A stretch of 64,000 nucleotides of DNA, from NCBI RefSeq assembly GCF_017313265.1, contig NZ_JAFLQZ010000001.1, positions 1 through 64,000 on the forward strand. The letters are read 5' to 3'. Below are positions 1-8,718 of this stretch, in pieces. Source of the stretch: Hymenobacter telluris. GTDB lineage: Bacteria > Bacteroidota > Bacteroidia > Cytophagales > Hymenobacteraceae. Under the pieces are notes generated by a model that saw only the letters and a list, made by a program, of their open reading frames with translations, had not been told where the DNA came from and did no database searches. The position numbers and the translations under genes are program-made. Every line of letters starts with the position of its first letter. Position 1 is the first letter of the stretch.

Positions 1-80
1 GAAGCAAGTATCTGGCTCCGCGCTAACGCGTAGGAACTCGCTTCGCTCGTCGCGGAACGGATTTCCGCGCTACAATTTCC
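1..80. repeat. intergenic tail with partial palindromes
   Basis: This stretch lies downstream of the transketolase stop and is cut by the window edge. It contains repeated words such as CCGCGCTA and GAACTCGCTTCGCTCG and looks like one part of a palindromic dispersed repeat. Without the sequence to the left the second arm cannot be seen, so this is only a suggestion. Confidence 0.3.
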
Positions 81-2132
81 TTACGAAACCACTTGCTTTT
101 CGTCTTCTTCTTCGGGCTGACCGTTCAGCACGGAGTGGGCAACTTTCACCACGTTTTTCACCGTGAAGCCGAATTCCTCGAACAAGTATTCGGCCGGAGC
201 TGACTCGCCGAAGCGGTTCATGCTGATGCTGCTGCCTTCGTCGGTGGCGTACTTGGCCCAGCCGATGGGCGAACCTGCTTCAATGGTCACGCGCTTGCGC
301 ACCGATGGCGGCAATACCTGCTGGCGGTAGGCCTTGTCCTGCTTCTCGAACAGCTCCCACGACGGCATGCTCACCACGCGGGTGGCCACGCCTTCGCCTT
401 GCAGCGCCTTCTGCGACTCCAGCGCCAAACTCACTTCCGAGCCGGTAGCAATCAGAATCAGCTGCGGCGTGCCACCGTCGGCTTCGCTCAGGATGTAGGC
501 ACCCTTAGCCACCCCCTCGCGGGCCGAACCCAGCACGGTCTGGTCGAAAATCGGCAGTTTCTGGCGCGACAAAATCAGGCAGACCGGCGACTTGGGCGTG
601 GTCATGGCAATGCGCCACGCTTCGGTGGTTTCGTTGGCGTCGCCGGGGCGCAGCACCACGATGTTCGGGATGGTGCGCAACGATACTACTTGCTCGATAG
701 GCTGGTGCGTGGGGCCGTCCTCGCCCAAGCCAATGCTGTCGTGGGTGAAAACGAACGTAGCGGCCGACTCGGCCAGGGCCGTGAGGCGGATGGCGCCGCG
801 CATGTAATCGGAGAAAGTAAGGAAGGTGCCGCCGTACGTGCGTACGCCGGCGTGCTGCGACATGCCATTCATGATGCCGCCCATGGCGTGCTCGCGCACC
901 CCAAACCAGATGTTGGTGCGCTCATAGTGGCCGGGCTGGAAGCTGTCATCCCCCGACTTGTCCATTTCGTTGGACGAAGCCAGGTCAGCCGAGCCGCCGA
1001 ACAGATACGGAACGGATTTCTTGAGGGCCGTCAGGGCCTTGCCGGAAGCCTGGCGGGTGGCCAACTCGCCATCGGCCGGGGTGTACACCGGCAGGTTGCT
1101 GTCCCAGCCTTCGGGCAGGTCGCCGTTGAAGGAAACGTGGAACTGCTGGGCCTCGGCCTGGAACTCCTGCTCGTATTTCTTGAACTGCTCGTCCCACTCT
1201 TTTTGCAGCTGAGCGCCTTTCTCACCGGGCTTGCGCAGGTGCTCGTACACCTCCTCGGGCACTACGAAGCTGGCTTCCGGGTCCCAACCGAAGAACTCCT
1301 TGGCTTTCTTCACGTTGTCGGGGCCGAGGGGGCTGCCGTGGGCTTTGTTGGTGCCCGCCAGTGGCGAGCCGAAACCGATAATGGTCTTAATCGAGATAAT
1401 CGAAGGCCGGTCTTTCTCGTTCTGGGCAGCTTTGATGGCAGCCTCAATTTCGTCGAGGTTGTTGCCATCCTTCACCTGTTGGGTGTGCCAGCCGTAGGCC
1501 TCGAAGCGCTTCATGGCGTCTTCGGTGTAGGCCAGGCTGGTCGGGCCGTCGAGGGAAATATCGTTGTCGTCGTAGAGGTAGATGAGCTTGCCCAGTTTCA
1601 GGTGGCCGGCCAGCGAGGCGGCTTCCGAGGCAATACCTTCCATCAAGTCCCCGTCACTCACGATGGAGTAAGTGTAGTGGTCCTGCACGGTGTGGCCGGG
1701 CTTGTTGTACACGGCCGCCAAATGCGCTTCGGCCATGGCCATGCCCACGCCGTTGGCGAAGCCCTGACCCAGCGGGCCGGTGGTTACCTCAATACCAGGC
1801 GTCACGTTCGACTCGGGGTGGCCGGGGGTGCGGGCGCCGGGCTGCCGGAACTGCTTCAGCTCGTCCATGGTCAAATCGTAGCCATACAGGTGCAGCAGGC
1901 TGTAAATCAGGGCCGAGCCGTGGCCCGCCGACAGTACAAACCGGTCCCGGTTCGGCCACTTGGGGTCTTGGGGGTTGAAGCGCAAAAAGCGCGAGAACAG
2001 GACGTAGGCCATAGGGGCGGCACCAAGTGGCAGGCCGGGGTGGCCGGAGTTGGCCGCCTGCACCATGTCCACGGACAGCAGGCGGATGGTGTTAACACTT
2101 TGCTGCTCGATGGACGTTGCTTGTTCAGTCAT
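81..2132 (-). CDS. tkt: transketolase
   Basis: Transketolase moves two-carbon ketol units between sugar phosphates in the non-oxidative pentose phosphate pathway, using thiamine diphosphate and Mg2+ in the cytosol. The 683-residue length fits full bacterial enzymes. The N-terminal domain carries SGHPG near residue 30, GPLGQG near 120 and the cofactor motif SDGDLMEGI followed by [10 protein letters not shown]. The middle pyrimidine-binding domain carries [14 protein letters not shown] and [15 protein letters not shown], and the C-terminal domain is complete. The ATG start gives the normal N-terminus. The last residues are acidic and Gln/Lys-rich, a minor extension. The gene stands alone, and no clear promoter of the Bacteroidota type was found in the 318 nt upstream. 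Confidence 0.97.
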   Translation of the reverse strand: MTEQATSIEQQSVNTIRLLSVDMVQAANSGHPGLPLGAAPMAYVLFSRFLRFNPQDPKWPNRDRFVLSAGHGSALIYSLLHLYGYDLTMDELKQFRQPGARTPGHPESNVTPGIEVTTGPLGQGFANGVGMAMAEAHLAAVYNKPGHTVQDHYTYSIVSDGDLMEGIASEAASLAGHLKLGKLIYLYDDNDISLDGPTSLAYTEDAMKRFEAYGWHTQQVKDGNNLDEIEAAIKAAQNEKDRPSIISIKTIIGFGSPLAGTNKAHGSPLGPDNVKKAKEFFGWDPEASFVVPEEVYEHLRKPGEKGAQLQKEWDEQFKKYEQEFQAEAQQFHVSFNGDLPEGWDSNLPVYTPADGELATRQASGKALTALKKSVPYLFGGSADLASSNEMDKSGDDSFQPGHYERTNIWFGVREHAMGGIMNGMSQHAGVRTYGGTFLTFSDYMRGAIRLTALAESAATFVFTHDSIGLGEDGPTHQPIEQVVSLRTIPNIVVLRPGDANETTEAWRIAMTTPKSPVCLILSRQKLPIFDQTVLGSAREGVAKGAYILSEADGGTPQLILIATGSEVSLALESQKALQGEGVATRVVSMPSWELFEKQDKAYRQQVLPPSVRKRVTIEAGSPIGWAKYATDEGSSISMNRFGESAPAEYLFEEFGFTVKNVVKVAHSVLNGQPEEEDEKQVVS

Positions 2133-2450
2133 AAGAAAATGAAAAGAAGTGGTTGTGCTTGAGTGAGTGAGAACTAGGTGAGATAGTATGGGCCGCGTAG
2201 CCTGCTCAGCGTGTACTATAGGCCGGTCGGCGGCTCGGCCCGCGCGGCCTTATACGTTTGCTGGCAGCCTAGCGCCGATAAGTAGCGGTATTAGTGCGCT
2301 CCTAAGGCAGCAAAGCAGCTGCCTTACGCCACAGAATGGTTGGGGCTGAAGCGCTTCTCCGGCCCTTAACTATTTAGTTATGCAAAGAAGAGTATTTCCT
2401 TATTTATCTAGCCGACCGGAAACGATTCAGTGGAAAAATAATCTGATTTT
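2133..2450. other. intergenic gap, no gene seen
   Basis: These 318 nt separate the 5' end of transketolase from the 3' end of the GH43 gene. It should hold the transketolase promoter, but no minus-strand TAnnTTTG element is visible. A perfect plus-strand TACGTTTG at 2253-2260 has no plus-strand gene behind it. No convincing ORF or strong hairpin was seen. Confidence 0.5.
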
Positions 2451-3428
2451 TTAGGGCTTTACTACGGGCCAGCCTTCTGAATCCCAGCCTAGCTTTTCGA
2501 TGCGCAGCTTGGAGCGCCCCCGGTCGGCGGCATCGTAGCCGTGAAAAACCAGATAATCGGCGTTGTCGAAGGTGTACACCGAGTTGTGGCCCACGCCAAA
2601 CCAGTTTTTGTCGCCTTCCAGCACCAGAGTACCGCCGCCTTGCTCCAGGCCGGTGCCGGCTTTGTCCAGGTAGGGGCCGGTTACGGTTTTCGAGCGGCCC
2701 ACCATCATCTTATACGTGCTCTGGGGGCCGCGGCAGCAGTAGTCGAACGAAGTAAACAAATAGTAATAGCCGTTTTTCTTGAAGATGAACGGCGCCTCAA
2801 TGGCGGCGTCGCCGGGCAAGGAGTCCGTGAGCTTGGGGTCGCGGGGGCGGGCGGCCACGGTGCGCCAGTGCTCCGGCTGGGCGGGCGCGGTGAGGTCGGG
2901 GCGGAGCTGCACCAGCTTCATGCCGCTCCAAAACGAGCCGAACACCAGCCACGGCGTATCCTTCTCGTCGCGTACCAGGTTCGGGTCGATGGCGTTCCAC
3001 ATGTCGCGCCCCGGCACCGATTGAATTACTTTGCCCTTGTCCACCCACTTATAGTCGGGCGAGGCCGGGTCCAGGGTTTTGTTGGTGGCCAGCCCGATGC
3101 AGGACGTGTTTTTGCCGAATGCCGACACCGAGTAGAACAGGTAGTACACGCCGTTGTGCACGGAAACATCGGGCGCCCAAATGTGGCCCTTGAAACTCGG
3201 TATGGCCTTCACCGCCCACGCCGGAGGCGCGGCAAACACCGGCTGCTCCTTTTTCCAGGTCTTCCTATCCTTCGACGACCACGTGGCAATGCCCTGGCCA
3301 GTGCAGAACATGTAGTATGTACCGTTTTGCCGGATCATAACCGGGTCGTGGGCGGGTATGAGGGGCGTTTCTTGCGCCACCGCGTACCCACCGATGAGCA
3401 GCAGCAGGAAAGTAAGCAGGTGTCTCAT
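2451..3428 (-). CDS. GH43 family arabinan endo-1,5-alpha-L-arabinosidase-like
   Basis: This is a predicted secreted glycoside hydrolase that cuts alpha-1,5-arabinan. The 325 residues start with a clear signal peptide (about 1-18, ending AVAQ). The five-bladed beta-propeller family is recognised from HDPVMI near residue 27 (catalytic base Asp), AIDPNLV in the middle (pKa-modulating Asp), IEAPFIF (catalytic acid Glu) and FDYCCRG, typical of GH43 arabinanases. There is no T9SS tail, so the protein is probably periplasmic. It is divergent from the LacI-type regulator at 3742 with 313 nt between, suggesting sugar-controlled expression; that link is inferred. The exact substrate cannot be fixed from sequence. 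Confidence 0.9.
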   Translation of the reverse strand: MRHLLTFLLLLIGGYAVAQETPLIPAHDPVMIRQNGTYYMFCTGQGIATWSSKDRKTWKKEQPVFAAPPAWAVKAIPSFKGHIWAPDVSVHNGVYYLFYSVSAFGKNTSCIGLATNKTLDPASPDYKWVDKGKVIQSVPGRDMWNAIDPNLVRDEKDTPWLVFGSFWSGMKLVQLRPDLTAPAQPEHWRTVAARPRDPKLTDSLPGDAAIEAPFIFKKNGYYYLFTSFDYCCRGPQSTYKMMVGRSKTVTGPYLDKAGTGLEQGGGTLVLEGDKNWFGVGHNSVYTFDNADYLVFHGYDAADRGRSKLRIEKLGWDSEGWPVVKP

Positions 3429-3741
3429 CGGGTAGGAATTTTAGATTAACGATTGTGTAACTTTTGCATAGTTAAGTGAAATTATGATATTCAGAACGCG
3501 AGGCTGTTATAAAACTATAGGGCGCGGTACCAGTTTCTACCCTGCTCAAGTTTATCACCGTCTTGGTGCCTTACAGTAGATGCTGGTTGCCGCAACCTTT
3601 GCTGCTCCCAGGCATCCATAGCGTTGCAAGCACCGGAAGCAGGTGCCGTTGGTAACAGGTGCCTTTTCCAAGGTGTAGGCAGTCTATAAAACTGCTGTAG
3701 CTTTACGCAAATCATCCAAGCAGCATTACGCTACCATACTT
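3429..3741. promoter_or_regulatory. divergent promoter region, GH43 gene / lacI-type gene
   Basis: This 313-nt region lies between two divergent genes and must hold both promoters. TAGCTTTA near 3698 is one base off the Bacteroidota -7 consensus TAnnTTTG and could serve the regulator. No clear CG-centred LacI-type operator palindrome was seen. No gene is supported here. Confidence 0.4.
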
Positions 3742-4809
3742 ATGCCCCCACGCGGTAAAAAGGCGCCCGACACCTCTCACGAACCCAACAGTCCGGTATC
3801 CATGGCCGACCTGGCTCGGGAATTGGGCGTTTCAATGACCACTATTTCGCGGGCGCTGAGCGACCATCACAGCATCGGGCCTGCCACCAAGCAGAAAGTA
3901 CTGAAGCTGGCTAAAAAGCTCAATTACCAGCCCAACCACCTGGCGGCGGCACTGCGCAAAGGCAAAAGCAAGCTGCTCGGCGTGATAGTGCCGTACATTG
4001 AAGGGCGCTTCTTTCCGTCGGTGGTGCACGGTATTGAAACGGCGGCTAGCAAAGCGGGCTACAGCGTTATCATCTGCCAGTCGAATGAGGACGTAGCGCA
4101 TGAGCGCAAGAACATCGAAACGCTCATTAGCGCGCAGGTGGCCGGCATTATGGTGTCATTGTCGCGCACGACGCTCGATTTCAAGCACTTTGATAAGGTG
4201 CGCAAGCGCGGGATTCCGCTGGTGTTTTTCGACCGCACGATAGAGGGCGAAAACGTGAATGCCGTAGTGCTCAACGACCGGGACGGGGGCTACCAGTCCA
4301 CCAAGCACCTGCTGGAGCAGGGCTGCCGGCGGGTGGCGCACTTCGCGGGTTTGCAGCACCTCAACATCTACAAAAACCGCCGCCAGGGCTACCTCGACGC
4401 GCTAAGTGAGTACGGCATTCCGCACGACGAGGACCTGATTGTGTATTGCGACATGAACCTGGAGGAAGGCATGAAAGCCATGCGCCGCCTACTGGAGCTG
4501 CCCAACCCGCCCGACGGCGTATTTGCGGCCGGCGACTCGGCGTTGCTGGGGGCGTTGCAACTGCTCAAGCAGCGGGGAGTTCGGGTACCGCAGGACGTGG
4601 CGCTGGCTGGCTTCAGCAACGAAGGTTTCACGGCCATTACCGAGCCCATGCTCACTTCCGTGGATCAGCGCTGCGAGGAAATGGGCCAGGCCGCCGTGCG
4701 GCTGTTTCTGGAGCTGGTGGAAGCCAAAGGCACCAATTTCTCGCATCGGCAGGTGGTGTTGCAGCCGCAATTGTTCGTGCGGGATTCGTCATTGCATCAG
4801 AATAAGTAG
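3742..4809 (+). CDS. LacI-family transcriptional regulator
   Basis: This 355-residue protein is a DNA-binding repressor or activator that responds to a small sugar-like ligand. The N-terminal helix-turn-helix lies near residues 22-42 (MADLARELGVSMTTISRAL), followed by the hinge helix LNYQPNHLAAALR. A periplasmic-binding-protein-like ligand domain fills the rest (LLGVIVPYIEGRFF to the end), with DGVFAAGDSALLGAL and VALAGFSNE typical of the family. It is divergent from the GH43 arabinanase, so arabinose or arabino-oligosaccharide control of that gene is likely but unproven. A long imperfect palindrome begins at its stop codon. Confidence 0.95.
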   Translation: MPPRGKKAPDTSHEPNSPVSMADLARELGVSMTTISRALSDHHSIGPATKQKVLKLAKKLNYQPNHLAAALRKGKSKLLGVIVPYIEGRFFPSVVHGIETAASKAGYSVIICQSNEDVAHERKNIETLISAQVAGIMVSLSRTTLDFKHFDKVRKRGIPLVFFDRTIEGENVNAVVLNDRDGGYQSTKHLLEQGCRRVAHFAGLQHLNIYKNRRQGYLDALSEYGIPHDEDLIVYCDMNLEEGMKAMRRLLELPNPPDGVFAAGDSALLGALQLLKQRGVRVPQDVALAGFSNEGFTAITEPMLTSVDQRCEEMGQAAVRLFLELVEAKGTNFSHRQVVLQPQLFVRDSSLHQNK

Positions 4810-4921
4810 TAGGTATTGGGTAATAGGTAGTGGGTAATAGGTAGTAAGAATAAGATGTCTTACCACTTACTACAAGAGGATGTCTTACTACCTACTACCC
4901 ACTACTTACTACTTATCACCT
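4807..4921. repeat. imperfect palindrome of GTAGT/GGTAA words, probable terminator
   Basis: The left arm (about 4807-4849) is built of degenerate GTAGTAGG / GGGTAATAGG words. The right arm (about 4884-4921) is its near reverse complement. It starts directly at the lacI-type gene stop codon and fills the gap before the exonuclease gene. It can form a long stem and probably terminates the upstream transcript. Confidence 0.6.
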
Positions 4922-4959
4922 AGTGGAACAGACAAACGTCTATTAAGAAGGAGAGCCGA

Positions 4960-5673
4960 GTGCAGCAATTTTTACTGTTTGTCGATACTGAAACTACCGG
5001 GCTGCCCGTCAACTGGAACACGACGTACGCGGCCGAGCGCAACTGGCCTTACGTGGCCCAGCTTGCCTGGCTGGTATATACCAAGGAGGGCGAGCTGGTA
5101 AAAGAAGAAAACCATTTTCTGCGGGTACCGGCCGGCCAGATGCGCCCCAGAGCTCAGGCCATCCACGGCCTGACACCAACGTTTCTGGCGCAGCAAGGCG
5201 AAGACCGCACCACCGTAATGCAGCGCTTTCACGACGATTTGCGGGTGTATCAGCCGCTGGTAGTAGGCCATTATATGCGGCTCGATTTCCATATGATAGG
5301 GGCAGAGTTTTACCGAACAGGCCTGCCCAACTTGCTGGCCGAGCTACCCACCGTATGCACCATGCAAACCAGCCAGCGGCACGCGCAGGCCGTGCAGCGC
5401 AATTTTCTGCGCCTCGGTGAGCTGCACGAGCACCTGTTTCAGGAGCCGATGCCGCGCCAGCACGATGCCCAGGCCGATGCCCAGGCCACTGCCCAGTGCT
5501 TCTTCGAGCTGCGCCGCCTCGGCGACTTAAATGACGCCATTATTGCCGACCAGCCGCCGCTGCTGGTACCAACCGCCGAACCCGGTATCTTTCAGCGGTA
5601 CCGGTGGCTGGGGCCGGGCGGGCTGATTGTGGCCGGAGTGCTTTTACTGCTATTATTTTGGCTCTATGGATAA
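4960..5673 (+). CDS. DnaQ-like 3'-5' exonuclease with C-terminal membrane anchor
   Basis: This 237-residue DEDDh exonuclease-fold protein has FVDTETTG at residues 6-13 (Exo I acids), VVGHYMRLDFHM (Exo II) and HDAQADAQA near 168 (Exo III His/Asp). It resembles the epsilon-subunit superfamily but ends in a hydrophobic segment (about 217-237, GLIVAGVLLLLLFWLYG), so it is probably tethered to the inner membrane. The start is GTG, chosen because AAGAAGGAG lies 8-14 nt upstream and the catalytic motif follows at once. Its last 8 nt overlap the next gene's ATG, implying translational coupling to a cNMP/CBS/nucleotidyltransferase protein. Such gene pairs are known, but their substrate is not. Confidence 0.88.
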   Translation: MQQFLLFVDTETTGLPVNWNTTYAAERNWPYVAQLAWLVYTKEGELVKEENHFLRVPAGQMRPRAQAIHGLTPTFLAQQGEDRTTVMQRFHDDLRVYQPLVVGHYMRLDFHMIGAEFYRTGLPNLLAELPTVCTMQTSQRHAQAVQRNFLRLGELHEHLFQEPMPRQHDAQADAQATAQCFFELRRLGDLNDAIIADQPPLLVPTAEPGIFQRYRWLGPGGLIVAGVLLLLLFWLYG

Positions 5674-7567
5674 CCGCTTTGCTTTTCTAAAAACCGTCAG
5701 CCCCTTCAACCTGCTGCCCGACGACGTACTGCTGGGCGTGGAAAGCTTGCTGCAGGAGGTGCGCTATACCAAGGAAACCCTCATCTATCAGCAGGATACC
5801 TCCAAGCTCCGGGGGCTCGATATTGTGGTGCAAGGTGCCTACGAAACGTTTTTCTACGACAGCGAGCAAAACAAGCGCCTGCCCGAAACCTACGGGGTAG
5901 GGGCCTGCTACGGCGGTATGTCGATTCTGCTCAACAAAAAACGCTCGATTCGCACGGTTATAGCCCGCAAAAACACGGTGGTGTACGCCCTGCCCCGCCG
6001 CGACTTTCGGGCGCTCTGCCTGGCCTACGAAAACTTCTTTCACTACTTCACGGCGCGCTACGGCGAGCGGATGCTCAACGAGGAATACGCGCACTTCGTG
6101 AAGCCCATATCAGCGCCCGAGGAAAACTATATTGCCGCCGACCAGATGTACTCGCGCCGCATCGAGACGCTGGAAGTGCGCTCCATCCTGGCGGTGCCCT
6201 TCGATACGCCTATTTTTCGGGCCGCCCAGCTAATGGCCGAGGCCAAGGTGAGCTGCTCGTTCGTAACCGCCGATACCGGCGAAATCATCGGCTACCTAAC
6301 CGATATTACGCTGCGCGACAACGTAATAGCTCAGCAATTGAACGTGACCCGCCCCGTAGCCGACGTGCTGGATACGCCCATTGTGAGCATCAGCAGCGAG
6401 GCGTACGTGTATGAGGCCATCCTGCTGATGTTCCAAACCAAAACCCGCTACCTGCTGGTGGAAAAAGGCGGGCAGCACATCGGCTTTCTAAGCCGCAACA
6501 AGCTGCTCAGCGACCTGGCGCAGTCGCCGTTCATGTTCATTCAGGCAGTGAAATCGGCGCAAAGTGCGCGGGAGTTGAAACGGCGCTGGGAGATGGTGCC
6601 CGACATGGTCAACCAGCTGCTTACCCGCGGCGTAAAGGCCGAAATCGTGAACCAGGTGATTACCACCGTGGCCGATACCATTGCCCTGAAGGTGATTGAA
6701 AGCGTGCTGGCCGAGCACGGCCCCGCGCCGGCCAAGTTCGTGTTTATGGTGCTGGGCAGCGAAGGCCGCAAAGAGCAAACCCTGCTCACCGACCAGGACA
6801 ACGCCATTATTTACGAAGACAAAGCCAACGAGCAGCGGGAGCTGGTGCGGGCGTATTTCCTGCGCTTTGCCGAAGCCGTTTCCGACCAGCTCAACCACAT
6901 CGGGCTGAGCTTCTGCACGGGCGGCTTCATGGCCAAAAACCACAAGTGGACGCACTCCTTGTCGCACTGGAAGCGCAACTACCACAGCTGGATGAGCGAC
7001 TCCAACGCCGAAACGGTAATGAAGTTCTCCACGTTTTTCGACTGTCGTTTCCTGTATGGCGAAGAGGCCATCATGAACGAGCTACAGGCGTTCATGGGCG
7101 AGGAGCTGCGCGGCCCCGTAGACCGGTTTTTCTACTACATGGCCAACAACGCCCTTCAGTACGAGCCGCCCCTCACGTTTTTCCGCAACTTCCGCACGTT
7201 CACGCAAGGCACCCAGCAGGTATTCGACCTGAAAAAAACCATGACGCCCATCGTGGATTTGGTGCGGGTGTACGCCCTCAAACACCAGATTTTTAAGACC
7301 AACACCGGTGAGCGGCTTCAGGAACTGCGTACAAAAGGCGTATTCACCGAAAAGGAATACGAGGAGCTGTTTCAGGCCTACTACTACCTGATGGGCATGC
7401 GCCTGAAAAAGCAGGCCCGCCAGCTCATCAACGACCGGGTGCCCCCCACCAACTACCTCGACCCCAAGGTGCTCACGCAGGTAGAGCAAGTGACGCTGAA
7501 AGAAATTTTCAAAGTCATAGCCGACTTCCAGCTCCGCATTAAGGTTGCTTTTACCAAGACGCTGTAG
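5666..7567 (+). CDS. cNMP-binding / CBS / DUF294 nucleotidyltransferase-like protein
   Basis: This is a multidomain signalling protein of about 633 residues. An N-terminal cyclic-nucleotide-binding-like domain (about 1-135) is followed by two CBS domains (about 170-295). Then comes a DUF294 putative nucleotidyltransferase with GSEGRKEQTLLTDQDNAIIY, and a C-terminal DUF294_C helical domain. The GS...DQD signature matches GlnD-like nucleotidyltransferases, so transfer of a nucleotide to a protein partner is plausible but unproven. The ATG at 5666 is preferred over an upstream in-frame ATG at 5627 inside the exonuclease because the longer N-terminus is not domain-like. It overlaps the exonuclease by 8 nt. 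Confidence 0.92.
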   Translation: MDNRFAFLKTVSPFNLLPDDVLLGVESLLQEVRYTKETLIYQQDTSKLRGLDIVVQGAYETFFYDSEQNKRLPETYGVGACYGGMSILLNKKRSIRTVIARKNTVVYALPRRDFRALCLAYENFFHYFTARYGERMLNEEYAHFVKPISAPEENYIAADQMYSRRIETLEVRSILAVPFDTPIFRAAQLMAEAKVSCSFVTADTGEIIGYLTDITLRDNVIAQQLNVTRPVADVLDTPIVSISSEAYVYEAILLMFQTKTRYLLVEKGGQHIGFLSRNKLLSDLAQSPFMFIQAVKSAQSARELKRRWEMVPDMVNQLLTRGVKAEIVNQVITTVADTIALKVIESVLAEHGPAPAKFVFMVLGSEGRKEQTLLTDQDNAIIYEDKANEQRELVRAYFLRFAEAVSDQLNHIGLSFCTGGFMAKNHKWTHSLSHWKRNYHSWMSDSNAETVMKFSTFFDCRFLYGEEAIMNELQAFMGEELRGPVDRFFYYMANNALQYEPPLTFFRNFRTFTQGTQQVFDLKKTMTPIVDLVRVYALKHQIFKTNTGERLQELRTKGVFTEKEYEELFQAYYYLMGMRLKKQARQLINDRVPPTNYLDPKVLTQVEQVTLKEIFKVIADFQLRIKVAFTKTL

Positions 7568-7581
7568 TTAAGTGCGGGCGG

Positions 7582-7712
7582 GGCCTCACCCCCCCGGCCC
7601 CCTACACTCGCTTGATGCGCGACATAAAAAGGAGAGGGGGTGCCTGACGACTTATAAAATAGGCATCGTTGAACGCACCCCTCTCCGCGGGCGAGGGGCT
7701 GGGGGTGAGGCC
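7582..7712. repeat. nested palindrome, REPIN-like, family D
   Basis: The outer arms are GGCCTCACCCCC... (7582-7601) and its near complement (7695-7712). The inner arms are GGAGAGGGGGTGC (7631-7643) and GCACCCCTCTCC (7675-7686). The spacer contains ATCGTTGAACG at 7665-7675, a word also found in other palindromes of this window. No coding sequence is supported. Confidence 0.7.
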
Positions 7713-7749
7713 ACCCGTTCGCGCCGCATGAGCGCCAGCTATACCCTGC

Positions 7750-7794
7750 AAGCCCTGCGCCCCGGCAAAATAGCTTTGCCGGGGCGCAGGGCTT
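7750..7794. terminator. strong bidirectional terminator hairpin
   Basis: Perfect 20-bp arms (7750-7769 and 7775-7794) with a 5-nt loop sit between two convergent genes. The stem is very GC-rich but lacks a long U-run. Confidence 0.8.
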
Positions 7795-7812
7795 GTAATC
7801 CGTAAGAATCCG

Positions 7813-8601
7813 CTAGTCTTTCACCTCGGAGAGTGGCGCTTTGCCGGCTACCCAAATATCAACCAACTGACCCATCCGGATGGTGGCGCCGGGTGTAGCT
7901 ACGGGGCGTTGCTTCACCACCGTGCCTTCGGTTTCGCCGTCCTGGGGCTCCTGGTAGAAAGTCTCGCCAAGTTGCAGACCTTGCCCTACAAGTAGGGTCA
8001 TGGCCTCATCGGCGGGCATGTTGATGAGGTTGGGCACCGCAAATTCCTGGTTGCCGAGGCCGTCCCCCACTTCCAAATCCACGCGGGTACCTTTGGCAAT
8101 GGGCGAGCCGGGCGCTATTTCTTTGCCGTCAACTAACTGCCGGAGCACCTGGTTTTGGCGCACGTCGGGCACCTTGATGAGCTTGCCCACTGTGAGGCCG
8201 TAGCTGGAAATAATCATCTGCGCGTTCTTCTCCGACCCATCGGTGAGCTTCGGCATCTTGATAACCGGCGGGTTGCGCATAGCCACCGTAATGTAGATTT
8301 TACGGTCTTCCTTCACCTTCTCGCCGGGCGCGGGGTCTTGGTTGAGTACTGTAAAGGGCCGTGTGCCGGGGTTGTAGCTGGAATCATCCACGAAGTAGCG
8401 CAGGTTCCGCTCATCGAGGTAATCTTCGAGGTCGGCCTGGTTCATGCCCGTGATTTTGGGCACTACAATGGTTTCGCCATGGTTGGTGGTGAGCGGCAGA
8501 TACACGAAGAAAAAGCCAAACACCAGCGCCGCCGTGGCCACGGCCATTACCACCAAGTGCTTTACCAGGTCAATTGGCGTATCAGATTTAAGGAAGGACA
8601 T
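7813..8601 (-). CDS. PASTA-domain membrane protein
   Basis: This 262-residue protein has a short cytoplasmic N-terminus, one transmembrane helix (about 14-36) and a periplasmic part. Three PASTA repeats follow in tandem, starting at VVPKITGMNQADLEDYL, KMPKLTDGSEKNAQM and AVPNLINMPADEAMTLL. PASTA domains bind uncrosslinked muropeptides or beta-lactams in Ser/Thr kinases and penicillin-binding proteins; here no kinase or transpeptidase domain is attached. The gene lies 86 nt downstream of the double D-Ala-D-Ala ligase on the same strand, which supports a cell-wall role. Confidence 0.9.
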   Translation of the reverse strand: MSFLKSDTPIDLVKHLVVMAVATAALVFGFFFVYLPLTTNHGETIVVPKITGMNQADLEDYLDERNLRYFVDDSSYNPGTRPFTVLNQDPAPGEKVKEDRKIYITVAMRNPPVIKMPKLTDGSEKNAQMIISSYGLTVGKLIKVPDVRQNQVLRQLVDGKEIAPGSPIAKGTRVDLEVGDGLGNQEFAVPNLINMPADEAMTLLVGQGLQLGETFYQEPQDGETEGTVVKQRPVATPGATIRMGQLVDIWVAGKAPLSEVKD

Positions 8602-8621
8602 TCGGTTTAGAACTGAGATAT

Positions 8622-8718
8622 GAGAGCTGAGAACTCAGAAAGTTCTGAGACAAAAGGTAAACGAGTTCAAAAGAATGAAAAGGAATTCTAAGCTTTGAGT
8701 TCTAAGTTCTCAGCTCTC
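8622..8718. repeat. palindrome of GAGAACT/TTCTCAG words overlapping ddl 3' end
   Basis: GAGAGCTGAGAACT at 8622-8635 is repeated as its exact reverse complement at 8705-8718, with looser matches around. The right arm encodes the last residues of the ligase gene, whose stop codon is at 8688-8690. Confidence 0.55.

Noticed and set aside
399-2162. Long plus-strand open frame opposite transketolase
   Set aside because: It is antisense to a certain gene and its translation lacks any domain; long antisense frames are expected in GC-rich DNA.
2253-2260. Perfect plus-strand TACGTTTG promoter-like element
   Set aside because: No plus-strand gene follows; a single 8-mer match is expected by chance.
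7572-7805. Short plus-strand open frame after the DUF294 gene
   Set aside because: It runs through a palindromic repeat and a terminator hairpin.
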